Assembly: GCA_004293675.1 (NCBI GenBank)
Contig: READ01000015.1
Coordinates: 124,001-188,000, forward strand
DNA length: 64,000 nucleotides
Reading direction: 5' to 3'
Origin: Betaproteobacteria bacterium
GTDB lineage: Bacteria; Pseudomonadota; Gammaproteobacteria; Burkholderiales; Casimicrobiaceae
Shown here: piece by piece, positions 43,831-53,311 of the stretch
Numbering within the stretch: the first letter of the stretch is position 1
Layout of the letters: every line of letters begins with the position of its first letter
The notes under the pieces: model-generated
Told to the model about the DNA's origin: nothing
What the model saw: the letters and a program-made list of their open reading frames with translations, nothing else
Databases searched by the model: none
Program-made: the position numbers and the translations under genes

Positions 43831-44994
43831 CTACCAACGCGGGCCTCGCACGCCGGTTAAACCAATCAACGCACGCGCAATGCCGTAGGCCGCCCAGTCA
43901 AGGCTTCGGGCCAATGCGCCGCGCTGCGCCCACCGATTGGGATCGACCGCCCTGCCGCCCGTGCGCTCCAGTGTGGCGAGTTCGTCGGCCAACTGACGGC
44001 CAAACGCGGCGTTCCTAACCACGACGTTGGCTTCGCGCGCCAACAACAGGCTGAACGGATCAATGTTTGACGAGCCTACTGTGGCCCATCGGCCATCCAC
44101 CACGCCCACTTTGGCGTGCAAAAAACTACGCTCAAACTCGACAATTCGAACGCCGCCCGCAAGCAGTTGCCCGTAGAGCGCCTTGGTGGCGTAATGCAGC
44201 AAACGATATTCAACACGGGCTTGCAAAATCAACGTCACTCGTACGCCGCGGGTGGCCGCTTCGATCAGCTCGCGACGAAAGCGAACACCGGGGAAAAAGT
44301 AAGCCGATGCGATGGTGATGTCTTCTTTGGCCACTCGAATCGCCGCTAAGTACGCCGTTTCGATGTGCCGTCGATACCGGAAATTGTCACGAACCAAAAA
44401 TTTCGCCGTTGTGTCGCCGCAGGCTTCAGCAATGGCCACGGCTTGCAGCTCCGGAAGCTTCCTACGATCCAATGACACCACACGCATCACGCGCCACAAC
44501 CGATGCGCCGCAGCGGTGATGGGCATTAAGATCGGCCCCGATACTTGCACCGCGAAATCAATGCGTGGCGGCGTATGGCCCGGCGTATTCATGTCGTCAA
44601 TCACGTTGATGCCGCCAATAAACGCTGTGCGTCCGTCCACAATCACAATTTTTCGGTGTAGGCGACGCAATCGATCGCGCCGCAAGCGCATCGACCAGAC
44701 GTCGGCGCGATACAACAGCAGCACAACGCCGGATCGAATCAAAAAATCACTGAGCTCGGGCGTCAAATACGGTTTGGTGCCAAAGCCATCGATCACCATG
44801 CGCGCATCAACACCGCGAAGTGCAGCGCGAACCAGAGCGTTGGCCACCGCCCTGCCCGACGCATCGTCGGCAAAAATGTAGGCTTCAAGATAGACCGTCG
44901 ACACGGCGGTATCGATGGCGGCGATCAGCGCCGGAAAATATTCCGTACCGTTTCGCAGAAGCGCTATCGAATTGCCCGTGCTGTAAGTGTGCAT
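43831..44994 (-). CDS. Phospholipase D family protein, cardiolipin synthase ClsB-like
   Basis: 387 residues with two HKD motifs: H113-R-K115...D120 followed by GRTAFIGG, and H293-A-K295...D300 followed by GRWATVGSSNID. Two complete motifs and no signal peptide fit the ClsB group, which joins phosphatidyl groups to make cardiolipin. TAAATT lies six bases before the ATG. Confidence 0.9.
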   Translation of the reverse strand: MHTYSTGNSIALLRNGTEYFPALIAAIDTAVSTVYLEAYIFADDASGRAVANALVRAALRGVDARMVIDGFGTKPYLTPELSDFLIRSGVVLLLYRADVWSMRLRRDRLRRLHRKIVIVDGRTAFIGGINVIDDMNTPGHTPPRIDFAVQVSGPILMPITAAAHRLWRVMRVVSLDRRKLPELQAVAIAEACGDTTAKFLVRDNFRYRRHIETAYLAAIRVAKEDITIASAYFFPGVRFRRELIEAATRGVRVTLILQARVEYRLLHYATKALYGQLLAGGVRIVEFERSFLHAKVGVVDGRWATVGSSNIDPFSLLLAREANVVVRNAAFGRQLADELATLERTGGRAVDPNRWAQRGALARSLDWAAYGIARALIGLTGVRGPRW

Positions 44995-45048
44995 GGTCGG
45001 AATTTATCCAACTGGCGGCTTTTGGTAAAGCCTTTGCACCGGATCGCG

Positions 45049-45432
45049 CTACACGTCGGCCTTGTTTCGCATCCAATCTGCCGTACCGGAGAGCTGCCCA
45101 AGAAGCCATGCCGCTTGCAGCGGCTCGGTGGAGCAATCGTCAAGCGCCATCTTCATGCACGCCATCCAAGCGTCGCGTTCCGGCGAACCGATGGGAAACG
45201 GCATGTGTCGCGCTCGTAAACGCGGGTGCCCAAAACGCTCAATGTAGTGATTGGGTCCGCCCATCCAGCCGCAAAAGAACCAAAACAGTTTGTCACGCGA
45301 ACCGTCGAGCGTGGTCGGATGAAGCGCGCGAATCGCTTGAAATTCGGGTTCTAAATCCATGCGGTCATAAAACGCGTCAACGAGCGCTCTAACGCCCGGC
45401 TCGCCGCCAAATTGCTCAAAAGGTGTGCTCAT
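45049..45432 (-). CDS. Group II truncated haemoglobin
   Basis: A 127-residue 2-on-2 globin. MSTPFEQFGGEPGVRALVDAFYDRM, then LFWFFCGWMGGPNHYIERFGHPRLRARHMPFPI with the His of RARH as the likely proximal ligand and a Trp-rich C-terminal helix (WLLGQLSGTADWM). Binds O2/NO; roles in redox or NO protection are known for the family. It overlaps the NUDIX gene by 4 bases. Confidence 0.94.
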   Translation of the reverse strand: MSTPFEQFGGEPGVRALVDAFYDRMDLEPEFQAIRALHPTTLDGSRDKLFWFFCGWMGGPNHYIERFGHPRLRARHMPFPIGSPERDAWMACMKMALDDCSTEPLQAAWLLGQLSGTADWMRNKADV

Positions 45433-46046
45433 TTCGTGTTTGCGATGGTGTCTTTAAAGGTGCGTAGCATCCCTGCAGTCGCGCCCCAAATGTAGCGCTC
45501 GCGGTACGGCACCGCCCAATACTCGCGCCGAGTTCCAGCCCGCATAAAACTATCGCGTCGCCATTGTTGATCGTCCAACAGGTGCGACAGGGGAACCGTG
45601 AACACGTCGGCCACTTCAAACGGATCGCAGCGAAACGACTGCGGTGGACTCACTGCCACGATGGGCGTGACCTCGTAGGCCGTGATCGTGACGTAGGTGG
45701 GAAGCGCGCCAATGACTTCGATCAACGACGCATCAGTGCAAATTTCCTCGTTGGCTTCTCGTAGCGCGGTTTCGATCAAGCTGCCGTCGGTGTCGTCTTT
45801 TCGCCCACCGGGGAAGCTAATTTGCCCCGCGTGATCGTGCAAGTGCGCGGTGCGTTGTGTGAGCACGACGTGAAGCCCGTCGCTGTGAACTTGCAGCAGC
45901 ACGAGCACCGCAGCGGGCTTGACCACGCGACCCTGCGCGGTGTGCGCGAGCTTTCGCTCCTCGTGCGTGCCGTCACCCGACGGCGTTTGCGGCGCACGGG
46001 CGGCGTGTTGTACGCGCGCTCGGATATCGTCGATTTTCATAGGCAA
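45429..46046 (-). CDS. NUDIX hydrolase, CoA pyrophosphatase type (NudL-like)
   Basis: 205 residues. The Nudix box reads GGRKDDTDGSLIETALREANEEI, and QISFPGG with LTQRTAHLHDHAGQ is the CoA-pyrophosphatase signature of the NudL/YeaB group. Cleaves CoA and its oxidised forms. It is coupled to the truncated globin by overlap. Confidence 0.92.
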   Translation of the reverse strand: MPMKIDDIRARVQHAARAPQTPSGDGTHEERKLAHTAQGRVVKPAAVLVLLQVHSDGLHVVLTQRTAHLHDHAGQISFPGGRKDDTDGSLIETALREANEEICTDASLIEVIGALPTYVTITAYEVTPIVAVSPPQSFRCDPFEVADVFTVPLSHLLDDQQWRRDSFMRAGTRREYWAVPYRERYIWGATAGMLRTFKDTIANTK

Positions 46047-46058
46047 CAGCGTGGGTGC

Positions 46059-48563
46059 TTACGCGTTTTCGCGCAGCACTTGAATGGGCGGTGTGGAGAG
46101 CACGCTTCGTGTGCCGAGCCATCCCGCTGCAAGCGTGCACAGCGTCGCGGCGAGCAGCCCCAGTAGCCAAACGCCGGGCGACGGGATGAACTCGACTTTG
46201 ATGATTCGTGTGGCGAGCGTCCACGTCAGCGCGACGGCACCAAGCACACCGAGCACGCCCGCAGCTAAGCCGAGCAAGCTAAATTCCGCAATCAGCGCAC
46301 TTCGAACCTGCGAGCGGGTGCCGCCGAGCGTGCGAACGACGGCCGTGTCGTAGCGGCGCTCATCCTGTGTTGAGACCACAGCGGTGTAGAGCGTCAAAAG
46401 CCCAGCGACCAAGGTGAAGAGAAAGACAAATTCGAGTGCTTTCGCGACTTGCTCGACAATGCTTCGCACCCGCTCCATGATTTCTGACACATCGATGGCG
46501 AGCACATTGGGCGCGGCGTTAACGAGCATCGGTAGCGTTTTTCCATCGTTGGCGGGCAGGTGAAACGCGGTGATATAGCTCTTGGGCAAGGGCTCAATCG
46601 TTGATTTCGGAATCAGCGCGAAAAAATTCACTCGGAAGCTATCCCAATCCACTTTGCGAAGACTGGTGACTTTGAGCGCGACTTTTTCACCGGCCACGTC
46701 AAACGTCAATCGGTCACCCAAACTCACATTGAGCGTTTTGGCGATGCCGTCTTCGAGCGAAAGCGTGCCCGATTCGGTGTCCCCGCCATACTGTCCCGCG
46801 ACGAGCGCGTTGCCGGGTGGCAGCGATTCGCTCGATGACAAATTGAACTCCCGATCCACCAAACGTTTCGCTCGATCCTCAACAAAGTCTTTCGATGACA
46901 CTGCCTTTTCGTTCACCGCAACGAGCCGCCCACGAACCATCGGATAGAACTTTGCGGCCTGTCCGCGCTCTTTGAGCATACCGCTCAAGGTATCGATCTG
47001 CTCTGGTTGAATGTTGACAAGGAATCGATTGGGCGCATCGGGTGGCAGCGATTTTTGCCATGCTGAAAACAGATCGGCGCGCACAAATCCGACAGTGATG
47101 AGGGTCATGACACCCAACCCCAAACAAGCGATTTGAATGCTGGTGCTCAAACGACGGCGATCAAGATTGGCGAGCCCCAACTGCCACGGCTTTTTGCTGC
47201 GGGAGCGCGTGACTCGCCGCACGCCCCACAGCACGGCCGCCGCCAACAGCGTCGCCGAGCCAACGAGCGCCACGATACCGCCCACAAAGATCATGCCTGT
47301 ACGCAGATCCTGCGCCTGTAACAACACCACGCCTAGCACCGCCGCAATGCCCAGCACACTGGCAATCACCCCGCCGCCCGTCGGTGCAGGCAGATCGCGC
47401 CGCAGCGCTCGCACGGGCGGTGTAGAGGCCAACGCCACCAGCGGCGGTAGCGCAAAGCCAAGCAGCAATACCAATCCCGTCAAAAACGACTTCACCAGCG
47501 GCGCATAACCCGCTGCCGGAAGCTCAGAGGCAAACAAGCCACGCACCGCGAACGCGAGCCCCGCTTGCGCCGCGTAGGCCAGCGCAACGCCCACCGCGCA
47601 GGCAATCAGCGATAACACAGCAAATTGGCCCACGAAGTGCAGCAGCGTTTGCCGACGACCCGCGCCGAGCGTACGAAATAGAGTCGCGGTATCGAGTTCG
47701 CGCTTCAAGTAGCGACGCAGCGCGAGCACAATAGCGACCACTGCGAGAAACACGGCAAACGATGCAGCGAGCCCCAAGAATTGTTCGCTGCGCTCCAAGG
47801 TTTGACGCACTTCGGGGCGCAGTTCGCGAACTGTTTCTAGCCGTTGTCCGGGGCCGAGTTTGGGTTTGATGGCGGCGGTGAACGCTTCGGCGCGCGGACC
47901 GGCCACTTGAATTCGGTAGCTCGCGCGCGAGCCCGGCCCGACCAATTCGCTCGATGCCAAATCGGCAATGGACATCAACACTTTCGGCGAAGCCGACAGA
48001 AAATTGCCCGCGATTTCCGGTTCTTCAACAAAAATTTGCGACACGCGTGGCGTGTTTTTTCCAAGGTTGATCGTGTCGCCCACTTTGATATCAAGGCGCG
48101 ACGCGAGCCGTTCATCCACAAACACTTCGCCCGCCTTTGGCACATCACGCAGCGCCACTCTGGCACCGCGAGCCCCCGATGAAGCGCCATCCGCCGAGCG
48201 AACCTCGATCACACCGCGCAGCGGATACGGCGCGCTGATGGCTTTCACATCGGACAAGGCCGCATCGCCCGAACCCGACGATTTGCTCACCATACTGCCA
48301 AAGCGTGTCGATTGTGTCGTGCGCAAATCGAATGCAGCCGCTTGCGCCGCAAAGTCATCGCTCAACGGTCGATCCGCCGAAATCATGGCATCCGCGCCCA
48401 AGAGCACGTTGGCTTGATTGGCAAAGGCCGCTTTCACCCGATCCGCAAACATGCCCACCGCGCCCACGCTGCCCACCGCAACGGCCAGGGCCAGGACAAG
48501 AATGCGCGCCTCAGTAGAACGCAGTTCGCGTTTTACAAATCGAAAGACAAGCTGCCAGTTCAC
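46059..48563 (-). CDS. ybbP: ABC transporter permease, YbbP/FtsX-like
   Basis: 834 residues from GTG 48563, which overlaps the ATPase stop (GTGA). The longer frame to 48620 is rejected because it lies inside that gene. There are two FtsX domains with ten or so helices and large periplasmic parts. Next to an ATPase and a divergent tesA it matches the conserved ybbP-ybbA-tesA group, which is thought to handle lipids or release of hydrophobic substrates. Confidence 0.9.
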   Translation of the reverse strand: MNWQLVFRFVKRELRSTEARILVLALAVAVGSVGAVGMFADRVKAAFANQANVLLGADAMISADRPLSDDFAAQAAAFDLRTTQSTRFGSMVSKSSGSGDAALSDVKAISAPYPLRGVIEVRSADGASSGARGARVALRDVPKAGEVFVDERLASRLDIKVGDTINLGKNTPRVSQIFVEEPEIAGNFLSASPKVLMSIADLASSELVGPGSRASYRIQVAGPRAEAFTAAIKPKLGPGQRLETVRELRPEVRQTLERSEQFLGLAASFAVFLAVVAIVLALRRYLKRELDTATLFRTLGAGRRQTLLHFVGQFAVLSLIACAVGVALAYAAQAGLAFAVRGLFASELPAAGYAPLVKSFLTGLVLLLGFALPPLVALASTPPVRALRRDLPAPTGGGVIASVLGIAAVLGVVLLQAQDLRTGMIFVGGIVALVGSATLLAAAVLWGVRRVTRSRSKKPWQLGLANLDRRRLSTSIQIACLGLGVMTLITVGFVRADLFSAWQKSLPPDAPNRFLVNIQPEQIDTLSGMLKERGQAAKFYPMVRGRLVAVNEKAVSSKDFVEDRAKRLVDREFNLSSSESLPPGNALVAGQYGGDTESGTLSLEDGIAKTLNVSLGDRLTFDVAGEKVALKVTSLRKVDWDSFRVNFFALIPKSTIEPLPKSYITAFHLPANDGKTLPMLVNAAPNVLAIDVSEIMERVRSIVEQVAKALEFVFLFTLVAGLLTLYTAVVSTQDERRYDTAVVRTLGGTRSQVRSALIAEFSLLGLAAGVLGVLGAVALTWTLATRIIKVEFIPSPGVWLLGLLAATLCTLAAGWLGTRSVLSTPPIQVLRENA

Positions 48564-49273
48564 GCGGCACCACTTTCGGAAACGACCTTGCCGCGGGCCA
48601 ATCGAATGAATCGATCGCAACGCGCAGCGAGCTCAAGATCGTGGGTGACCAAAATCAAGGTCGTACCTTGATCGCGATTGAGTTTGAACATCAGTTCAAC
48701 GATTTCATTACCGGTATCAGTATCCAAGTTTCCCGTGGGTTCATCCGCAAACACGATGCTCGGGCTCGCCGCAAAAGCGCGCGCGATGGCAACGCGCTGC
48801 TGCTCACCGCCGGAGAGTTGGCGCGGCTGATGATCGATTCGCTCGCCCAGCCCCATGCGTTTAAGCCAATCGGTGGCGAGCGCTTCGGCGTCGGGGTTGC
48901 TGGCGAGCTCAAGCGGCAACATCACGTTTTCAAGCGCGGTGAGCGCTGGCAGCAATTGAAACGACTGAAACACGAAACCGACCGTGCCTTGGCGTTTTTT
49001 CGCTAGCGCGTCCTCAGACAGTGTGCTGATGGTTTCGCCGTGCCACGACACGCTGCCAGAGTTAGGTCGATCGAGTCCGGCGAGCAATCCAAGTAAGGTG
49101 GTTTTGCCAGAACCCGATGCTCCCACAATGGCTAGCGTCTGCCCATCGTTCACGCGGAGCGACACATCGTCAAGGATGGTCAAGGTTCGGTCGCCCAAAG
49201 GCACGGCGCGTACTAATTTGTCGGCGGCGATAGCCACATTGGCGTTGGTATTGGGTTCGCTGGTGGCGTTCAT
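48560..49273 (-). CDS. ybbA: ABC transporter ATP-binding protein, YbbA/LolD-like
   Basis: 237 residues. Walker A GASGSGKTT, the MacB/LolD-type [40 protein letters not shown], Walker [13 protein letters not shown]. It works with the YbbP-like permease. Divergent from tesA, with 26 bp between the starts. Confidence 0.93.
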   Translation of the reverse strand: MNATSEPNTNANVAIAADKLVRAVPLGDRTLTILDDVSLRVNDGQTLAIVGASGSGKTTLLGLLAGLDRPNSGSVSWHGETISTLSEDALAKKRQGTVGFVFQSFQLLPALTALENVMLPLELASNPDAEALATDWLKRMGLGERIDHQPRQLSGGEQQRVAIARAFAASPSIVFADEPTGNLDTDTGNEIVELMFKLNRDQGTTLILVTHDLELAARCDRFIRLARGKVVSESGAA

Positions 49274-49287
49274 AGTGTCGTGAAACT

Positions 49288-49299
49288 TAGAATTGGGTA
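49288..49299 (+). promoter_or_regulatory. TAGAAT box six bases before the tesA start
   Basis: TAGAAT (49288-49293), then TGGGTA, then ATG 49300. The intergenic space to the divergent ybbA is only 26 bp, so there is no room for a long leader. Confidence 0.5.
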
Positions 49300-49953
49300 A
49301 TGATGAAAAATGTTTTTTCGGTGTTCGCTGCGCTGTTGGCTGGACTGTTGACCGCGCTACTGCTCAATAGTGCCGCTTTCGCCAGTGCGCCAAATGCTTC
49401 CCCCAAGTCACACATTTTGATCCTTGGAGACAGCCTGTCAGCGGGTTATGGATTGTCCACGGGCCAAGGTTGGGTCGATTTGTTGGCAAAAAAGCTAGTT
49501 GCTGAAAAGATTTCAGCCAATGTCACCAATGGCAGTATCAGCGGCGACACCACGGCCGGCGGCGTTTCGCGGCTTCCGGCGCTTCTAGCAAAACACAAGC
49601 CAACGCATGTCGTGATCGAGCTCGGCGGCAATGACGGTTTGCGCGGTTCGCCCCTATCGGCGGCCAAGGCTAATTTGCAGAGGATGGCCGATTTGGCCAA
49701 AGCGGCGGGCGCCAAGGTGATCATCGTTGGGATGCGCATGCCACCAAACTTTGGTTTGACCTACACCACTCAATTTGAAGCCATGTACAGCGATGTGGCT
49801 AAGGCCAGCGGCGCAGCATTGGTGCCATTTTTTCTGGTTGCGCTCGGTACGGATTTGACCTACTTTCAGCCTGACCGCATTCATCCGACGGCGGCTGCGC
49901 AGCCCAAGCTGCTCGATACCGTCTGGCCCGTGTTGCTCAAAACGCTCAAGTGA
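49300..49953 (+). CDS. tesA: Arylesterase/thioesterase I, SGNH (GDSL) hydrolase
   Basis: 217 residues with a signal sequence (ending near AFASAPNA), periplasmic. The blocks are intact: GDSLS (43-47, Ser45), the Gly in NGSISGDTTAGG, GGND, and the D-x-x-H pair in DRIHPTAAAQ. TesA in E. coli is a lysophospholipase and thioesterase. The gene overlaps mnmH at GTGA. Confidence 0.94.
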   Translation: MMKNVFSVFAALLAGLLTALLLNSAAFASAPNASPKSHILILGDSLSAGYGLSTGQGWVDLLAKKLVAEKISANVTNGSISGDTTAGGVSRLPALLAKHKPTHVVIELGGNDGLRGSPLSAAKANLQRMADLAKAAGAKVIIVGMRMPPNFGLTYTTQFEAMYSDVAKASGAALVPFFLVALGTDLTYFQPDRIHPTAAAQPKLLDTVWPVLLKTLK

Positions 49954-51014
49954 GCGCAGCCGCCAAAATCTCCGTCGACGCTATCGATAGCTACCTGCGC
50001 TCGGGCGACATCATCGATGTGCGCTCGCCCGGTGAATTCGCGGAGGATTTCATTCCTGGCGCAGTGAACCATCCTGTGCTCGATAACGATGAGCGCGCAG
50101 CGGTGGGCACCGTCAACAAGCAACAATCGCCCTTCGAAGCCAAACGCATGGGCGCAGCCCTAGTTACCAAAAACATTTGCGAGATGATCGCTACCCATTT
50201 CGCTGAAAAGCCCAAAGATTGGTCACCGCTCATTTACTGTTGGCGAGGCGGTAAACGATCTGGCGTTACGGCGTATCTGCTTCGAGAAATTGGTTTTAAC
50301 GCCGTGCAGCTCGACGGCGGCTACAAAGCGTTTCGCGCCCGCGTACACGACGATCTAGAAACGCTGCCAAGCAAATTTCGCTACGTCACGCTGTGCGGCT
50401 GCACCGGCACAGGCAAGACCGCGCTGCTTCACGCCCTCACGCGATCGGGCGCGCAAGTGATCGATCTCGAGGGCATCGCCAATCATCGCGGTTCACTGCT
50501 GGGCGCGACCGACACGCCACAGCCCTCGCAAAAACGCTTCGATACCGAGCTTTGGAACACGCTTCGAGCACTCGATCCCGCGCGCCCAGTGTTTGTGGAA
50601 TCAGAGAGCAAAAAAATCGGTTTGGTGCAGATGCCCGAATCGATGCGCGTGGCGATGAAGCAAGGCGAGTGTGCGTGGATCGAAGTGCCGCTGGCGGCCC
50701 GCGTCGCCCACATTCACGGCGAGTATTCAAACTTTGTGGCCGACCCGCATGCGCTGGTCGACAAACTGGAACCGCTGAAGCCTCTGCGCGGCGCGAAGCT
50801 TTTGGCGCAGTGGCGCGCACAGGCCGAATCAAAGGACATCGACGCCCTCTTCGCCTCGCTCATGGTCGATCACTACGATCCGCTCTACACCGCCGCGATC
50901 AAAAATAACTATGCCAATTTGGCGAGCGCTGAGGCGGTTGCGCTGGACGACGTTTCAGTGGCGGCGCTTGATGTTGCGGCCAAAGCCTTGCGGCGCCGAT
51001 TTGATGCGATATAG
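49950..51014 (+). CDS. mnmH: tRNA 2-selenouridine synthase (SelU/MnmH)
   Basis: 354 residues: a rhodanese domain with catalytic Cys97 in YCWRGGKRSG and a P-loop domain with GCTGTGKT (150-157). It replaces sulfur by selenium at the wobble base of some tRNAs, by way of a geranylated intermediate. Start GTG 49950 overlaps the tesA stop. No selD (selenophosphate synthase) lies in the window, so the selenium donor must come from elsewhere, or the enzyme only geranylates. Confidence 0.94.
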   Translation: MSAAAKISVDAIDSYLRSGDIIDVRSPGEFAEDFIPGAVNHPVLDNDERAAVGTVNKQQSPFEAKRMGAALVTKNICEMIATHFAEKPKDWSPLIYCWRGGKRSGVTAYLLREIGFNAVQLDGGYKAFRARVHDDLETLPSKFRYVTLCGCTGTGKTALLHALTRSGAQVIDLEGIANHRGSLLGATDTPQPSQKRFDTELWNTLRALDPARPVFVESESKKIGLVQMPESMRVAMKQGECAWIEVPLAARVAHIHGEYSNFVADPHALVDKLEPLKPLRGAKLLAQWRAQAESKDIDALFASLMVDHYDPLYTAAIKNNYANLASAEAVALDDVSVAALDVAAKALRRRFDAI

Positions 51015-51107
51015 GTCTGGCGTCCGCCGACTTTGAGCGAACGCAGCCGCCCTTTCATCCCCGACACGCGGCAAACCGATTCACCGACAAGGTAAAACCA
51101 TCATTTC

Positions 51108-51327
51108 CGTTGAACGCCATATAAAGTATGGCGTTCAACGAAATTTACTGTGTTGTCGATAATCTATCAAAGGCGGTTTCCAGCACGAAGTGCGACACCA
51201 TCGTTGGGAGCTGCTTTATTGCCATATTGAAGGATGGTTCGCGAATTTGGGCGCGTCAAGGGCAAGCGGTCGCACTTCGTACTGGAAAGTGCGAAAATTG
51301 ATCAAACGCCTTATTTTGTAAGGCATT
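51108..51327. repeat. AT-rich paired-palindrome element, copy 7, split by a second palindrome
   Basis: Left arm CGTTGAACGCCAT...ATGGCGTTCAACG (51108-51140) is a perfect 13-bp inverted repeat with a 7-base loop. Right arm ACGCCTTATTTTGTAAGGCATT (51306-51327). Between them lies an unrelated unit bounded by CCAGCACGAAGTGCGAC (51180-51196) and its inverse GTCGCACTTCGTACTGG (51269-51285). The 316-bp gap between mnmH and the ArsC-like gene holds no gene. Confidence 0.7.
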
Positions 51328-51330
51328 ACA

Positions 51331-51687
51331 TCAAGAAGTTGGCAGCGCATCAAGATCAAGCCCAACAACGAAACGCGTCGCGTCGTTTTCTGCGATTTCA
51401 ACCACCGGCCGCTTGATCACACTCGGATGAGCGAGCATCAGCGCCACCGCCGATTCATCATCAACGACGCTCGCCTTCTGCGCGTCATCTAAGGCGCGCC
51501 ACGTCGTGCCCTTACGATTCAACACGACATCTCGCCCTTTCGCGCCCACCCATCGACGAAGCGCCAACTCAGGCACGCCCAGTTTCTTGTAATCGTGAAA
51601 CGCGTAAGCGACGCCGCGTGAATCAAGCAGCGTTCGCGCTTTTTTCACGCTGTCGCAATTGGGGATGCCGTAGAGAGTGATTGTCAT
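51331..51687 (-). CDS. ArsC/Spx-family protein (YffB-like)
   Basis: 118 residues of thioredoxin-like fold: [30 protein letters not shown] with Cys11. Later parts ([27 protein letters not shown]) match the YffB branch of the ArsC family, whose members are not true arsenate reductases and may act with glutathione. TACACT (51695-51700) lies seven bases before the ATG. Confidence 0.93.
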   Translation of the reverse strand: MTITLYGIPNCDSVKKARTLLDSRGVAYAFHDYKKLGVPELALRRWVGAKGRDVVLNRKGTTWRALDDAQKASVVDDESAVALMLAHPSVIKRPVVEIAENDATRFVVGLDLDALPTS

Positions 51688-51787
51688 AAATCAAAGTGTA
51701 AGCACTGTAGTAACCAATTACCACCCACCTGCGGTCAAACACGCGCAGACTTCGCTTCCCAAAATTCCAATTCATAAGGAGCGAACC

Positions 51788-52366
51788 ATGGCCAAGAAAA
51801 TTTTGATGATCTGCGGCGACTATTGCGAAGACTACGAAACGATGGTGCCATTTCAGGCGTTGATCGCCGTCGGTCACGCAGTGCACGCGGTCTGTCCAAA
51901 CAAAAAATCGGGCGATCACATCAAAACCGCGATCCACGATTTCGAAGGCGCACAAACGTATAGCGAAAAGCCCGGTCACAACTTCGTGTTGAACGCAACG
52001 TTTGCGGATGTGAACGTGGCGGACTACGATGCGCTCGTGATTCCCGGCGGTCGCGGCCCGGAATACCTGCGGCTTGACGCGAATGTCGTCGCGATGGTGA
52101 AACATTTCTTCACCGCGAACAAACCGGTCGCCGCGATCTGCCACGGCGCGCAACTGCTCGCGGGCGCGGGTGTGCTCAAAGGCCGCAAATGCTCGGCGTA
52201 TCCGGCGTGTCAGCACGACGTTGAACTCGCGGGCGGCACCTACGCCAACATTCCCGTCGATCAAGCCGTGACTGACGGCAACCTGGTGACCGCGCCTGCG
52301 TGGCCTGCGCATCCGGCGTGGATCGCGCAGTTTCTCGTCGTGCTTGGGACGAAGATTACGCACTGA
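51788..52366 (+). CDS. DJ-1/PfpI family protein
   Basis: 192 residues. The nucleophile elbow AICHGAQLL has Cys118-His119, with Glu14 nearby as the acid that lowers the Cys pKa. [11 protein letters not shown] and [12 protein letters not shown] match the PfpI/YhbO-like group (proposed protein or nucleotide deglycase, or glyoxalase). AAGGAG before ATG 51788 sets the start; an upstream in-frame start has no ribosome site. Confidence 0.92.
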   Translation: MAKKILMICGDYCEDYETMVPFQALIAVGHAVHAVCPNKKSGDHIKTAIHDFEGAQTYSEKPGHNFVLNATFADVNVADYDALVIPGGRGPEYLRLDANVVAMVKHFFTANKPVAAICHGAQLLAGAGVLKGRKCSAYPACQHDVELAGGTYANIPVDQAVTDGNLVTAPAWPAHPAWIAQFLVVLGTKITH

Positions 52367-52370
52367 CGAG

Positions 52371-52508
52371 GGGCCCCCTCTCCTTCAAGAGGAGCAAAGG
52401 TACGGCTCCCTCCCCCTTGAAGGGGAGGGCGGGCGTGGGGATGGTGTTCTTTGACAATCGCGACGAACCCCATCCCCCTCCCAACCTCCCCCTTGAAGGG
52501 GGAGGAGC
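52371..52508. repeat. GC-rich palindromic elements, paired hairpin
   Basis: CCCTCCCCCTTGAAGGGGAGGG-type sequence at ~52407-52429 and GAACCCCATCCCCCTCCC...CCTTGAAGGGGGAGG at ~52465-52506 form a long inverted repeat (GGGCGTGGGGATGGTGTTC against GAACCCCATCCCC). It lies just after the DJ-1 gene and could act as a 3' hairpin. Confidence 0.8.
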
Positions 52509-52587
52509 CAAAATAGACCTAGCGCAAACACCAATCAAAACCTAAACGTAACGCGCGCATAATCCCGGCTCAAGGAGGCTTGAAACC

Positions 52588-52959
52588 ATGTGCCAAATCT
52601 TCATCAGCGCCGACCCGGCGCTCTACGAACGTCGCGCGCGCAGCATTCGCCTGCACGGCGTCGCCACCAGCATCTCGCTCGAAAATCACTTCTGGCGCGT
52701 GCTCGAAGAAATCGGCGCACGCGACGGCTTGACTGTGCCGCAACTCTGCACCAAGCTCTACGACGAGCTCGTTGAAGAGCGCGGCCACGTCGAAAACTTC
52801 GCTTCGTTCCTGCGCGTCTGTTGCGGTCGCTACCTCGCCCTGCAAATCTCAGGCGGCATCCCAACCGATCAAACGATTGCCATTCGTTCGCTGAATGCCG
52901 AGCGCGTGTTGGCGACAGAGAACAAAAGACCGCAGCGACGGGCGCGCTTGGTGGCGTAG
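52588..52959 (+). CDS. Ribbon-helix-helix domain protein
   Basis: 123 residues. The central part (RRARSIRLHGVATSISLENHFWRVLEEIGARDGLTVPQLCTKLYDEL) matches the RHH_4-type DNA-binding domain. AGGAGG is ideally placed before ATG 52588. The partner and target are unknown; stand-alone members are common in alpha- and betaproteobacteria. Confidence 0.85.
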   Translation: MCQIFISADPALYERRARSIRLHGVATSISLENHFWRVLEEIGARDGLTVPQLCTKLYDELVEERGHVENFASFLRVCCGRYLALQISGGIPTDQTIAIRSLNAERVLATENKRPQRRARLVA

Positions 52960-53311
52960 ATCGTTAGGCTGGGTTGCAAACCCAGCGTTCAATACCTGGA
53001 GGGGGAGTGCTGGGTTTCGGGTCTCAACGCAACCTACGAGCTAATTGGCCGAGACTTAAAAAGGTTCGCTGCACTGAAGAAGAGAAGTCATTTTGGCAAG
53101 TTGATGAGACAGGTGTTGATACAGATCACGCTCAAAGTGATAGGTTGCTGGTCGAATAGAGCGTAGCGTTGATTCTGCCGGCGGTTGCAGTTCGTCTGTG
53201 AAGATAGTGTGCGCCAAGCTGAGACGCTTTTGATTCGCGCAAAAAAACAACGCTTGTTAACATCAAATACCAAACATCGACGCAAGCTTGCGATCGAGTC
53301 AAAGAAAACTC
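52960..53311. other. Intergenic region without a gene
   Basis: It holds a widespread-type repeat near 52968-53037 (GGCTGGGTTGCAAACCCAGC and GCTGGGTTTCGGGTCTCAAC). The rest (53040-53311) shows only short, implausible frames. The DevB-like gene's promoter must be here but no clear one is seen. Confidence 0.55.

Noticed and set aside
52974-53250. Short frames on both strands in the 52.96-53.31 kb gap
   Set aside because: 60-65 codons, no ribosome site, no resemblance to known proteins, and partly in a dispersed repeat.
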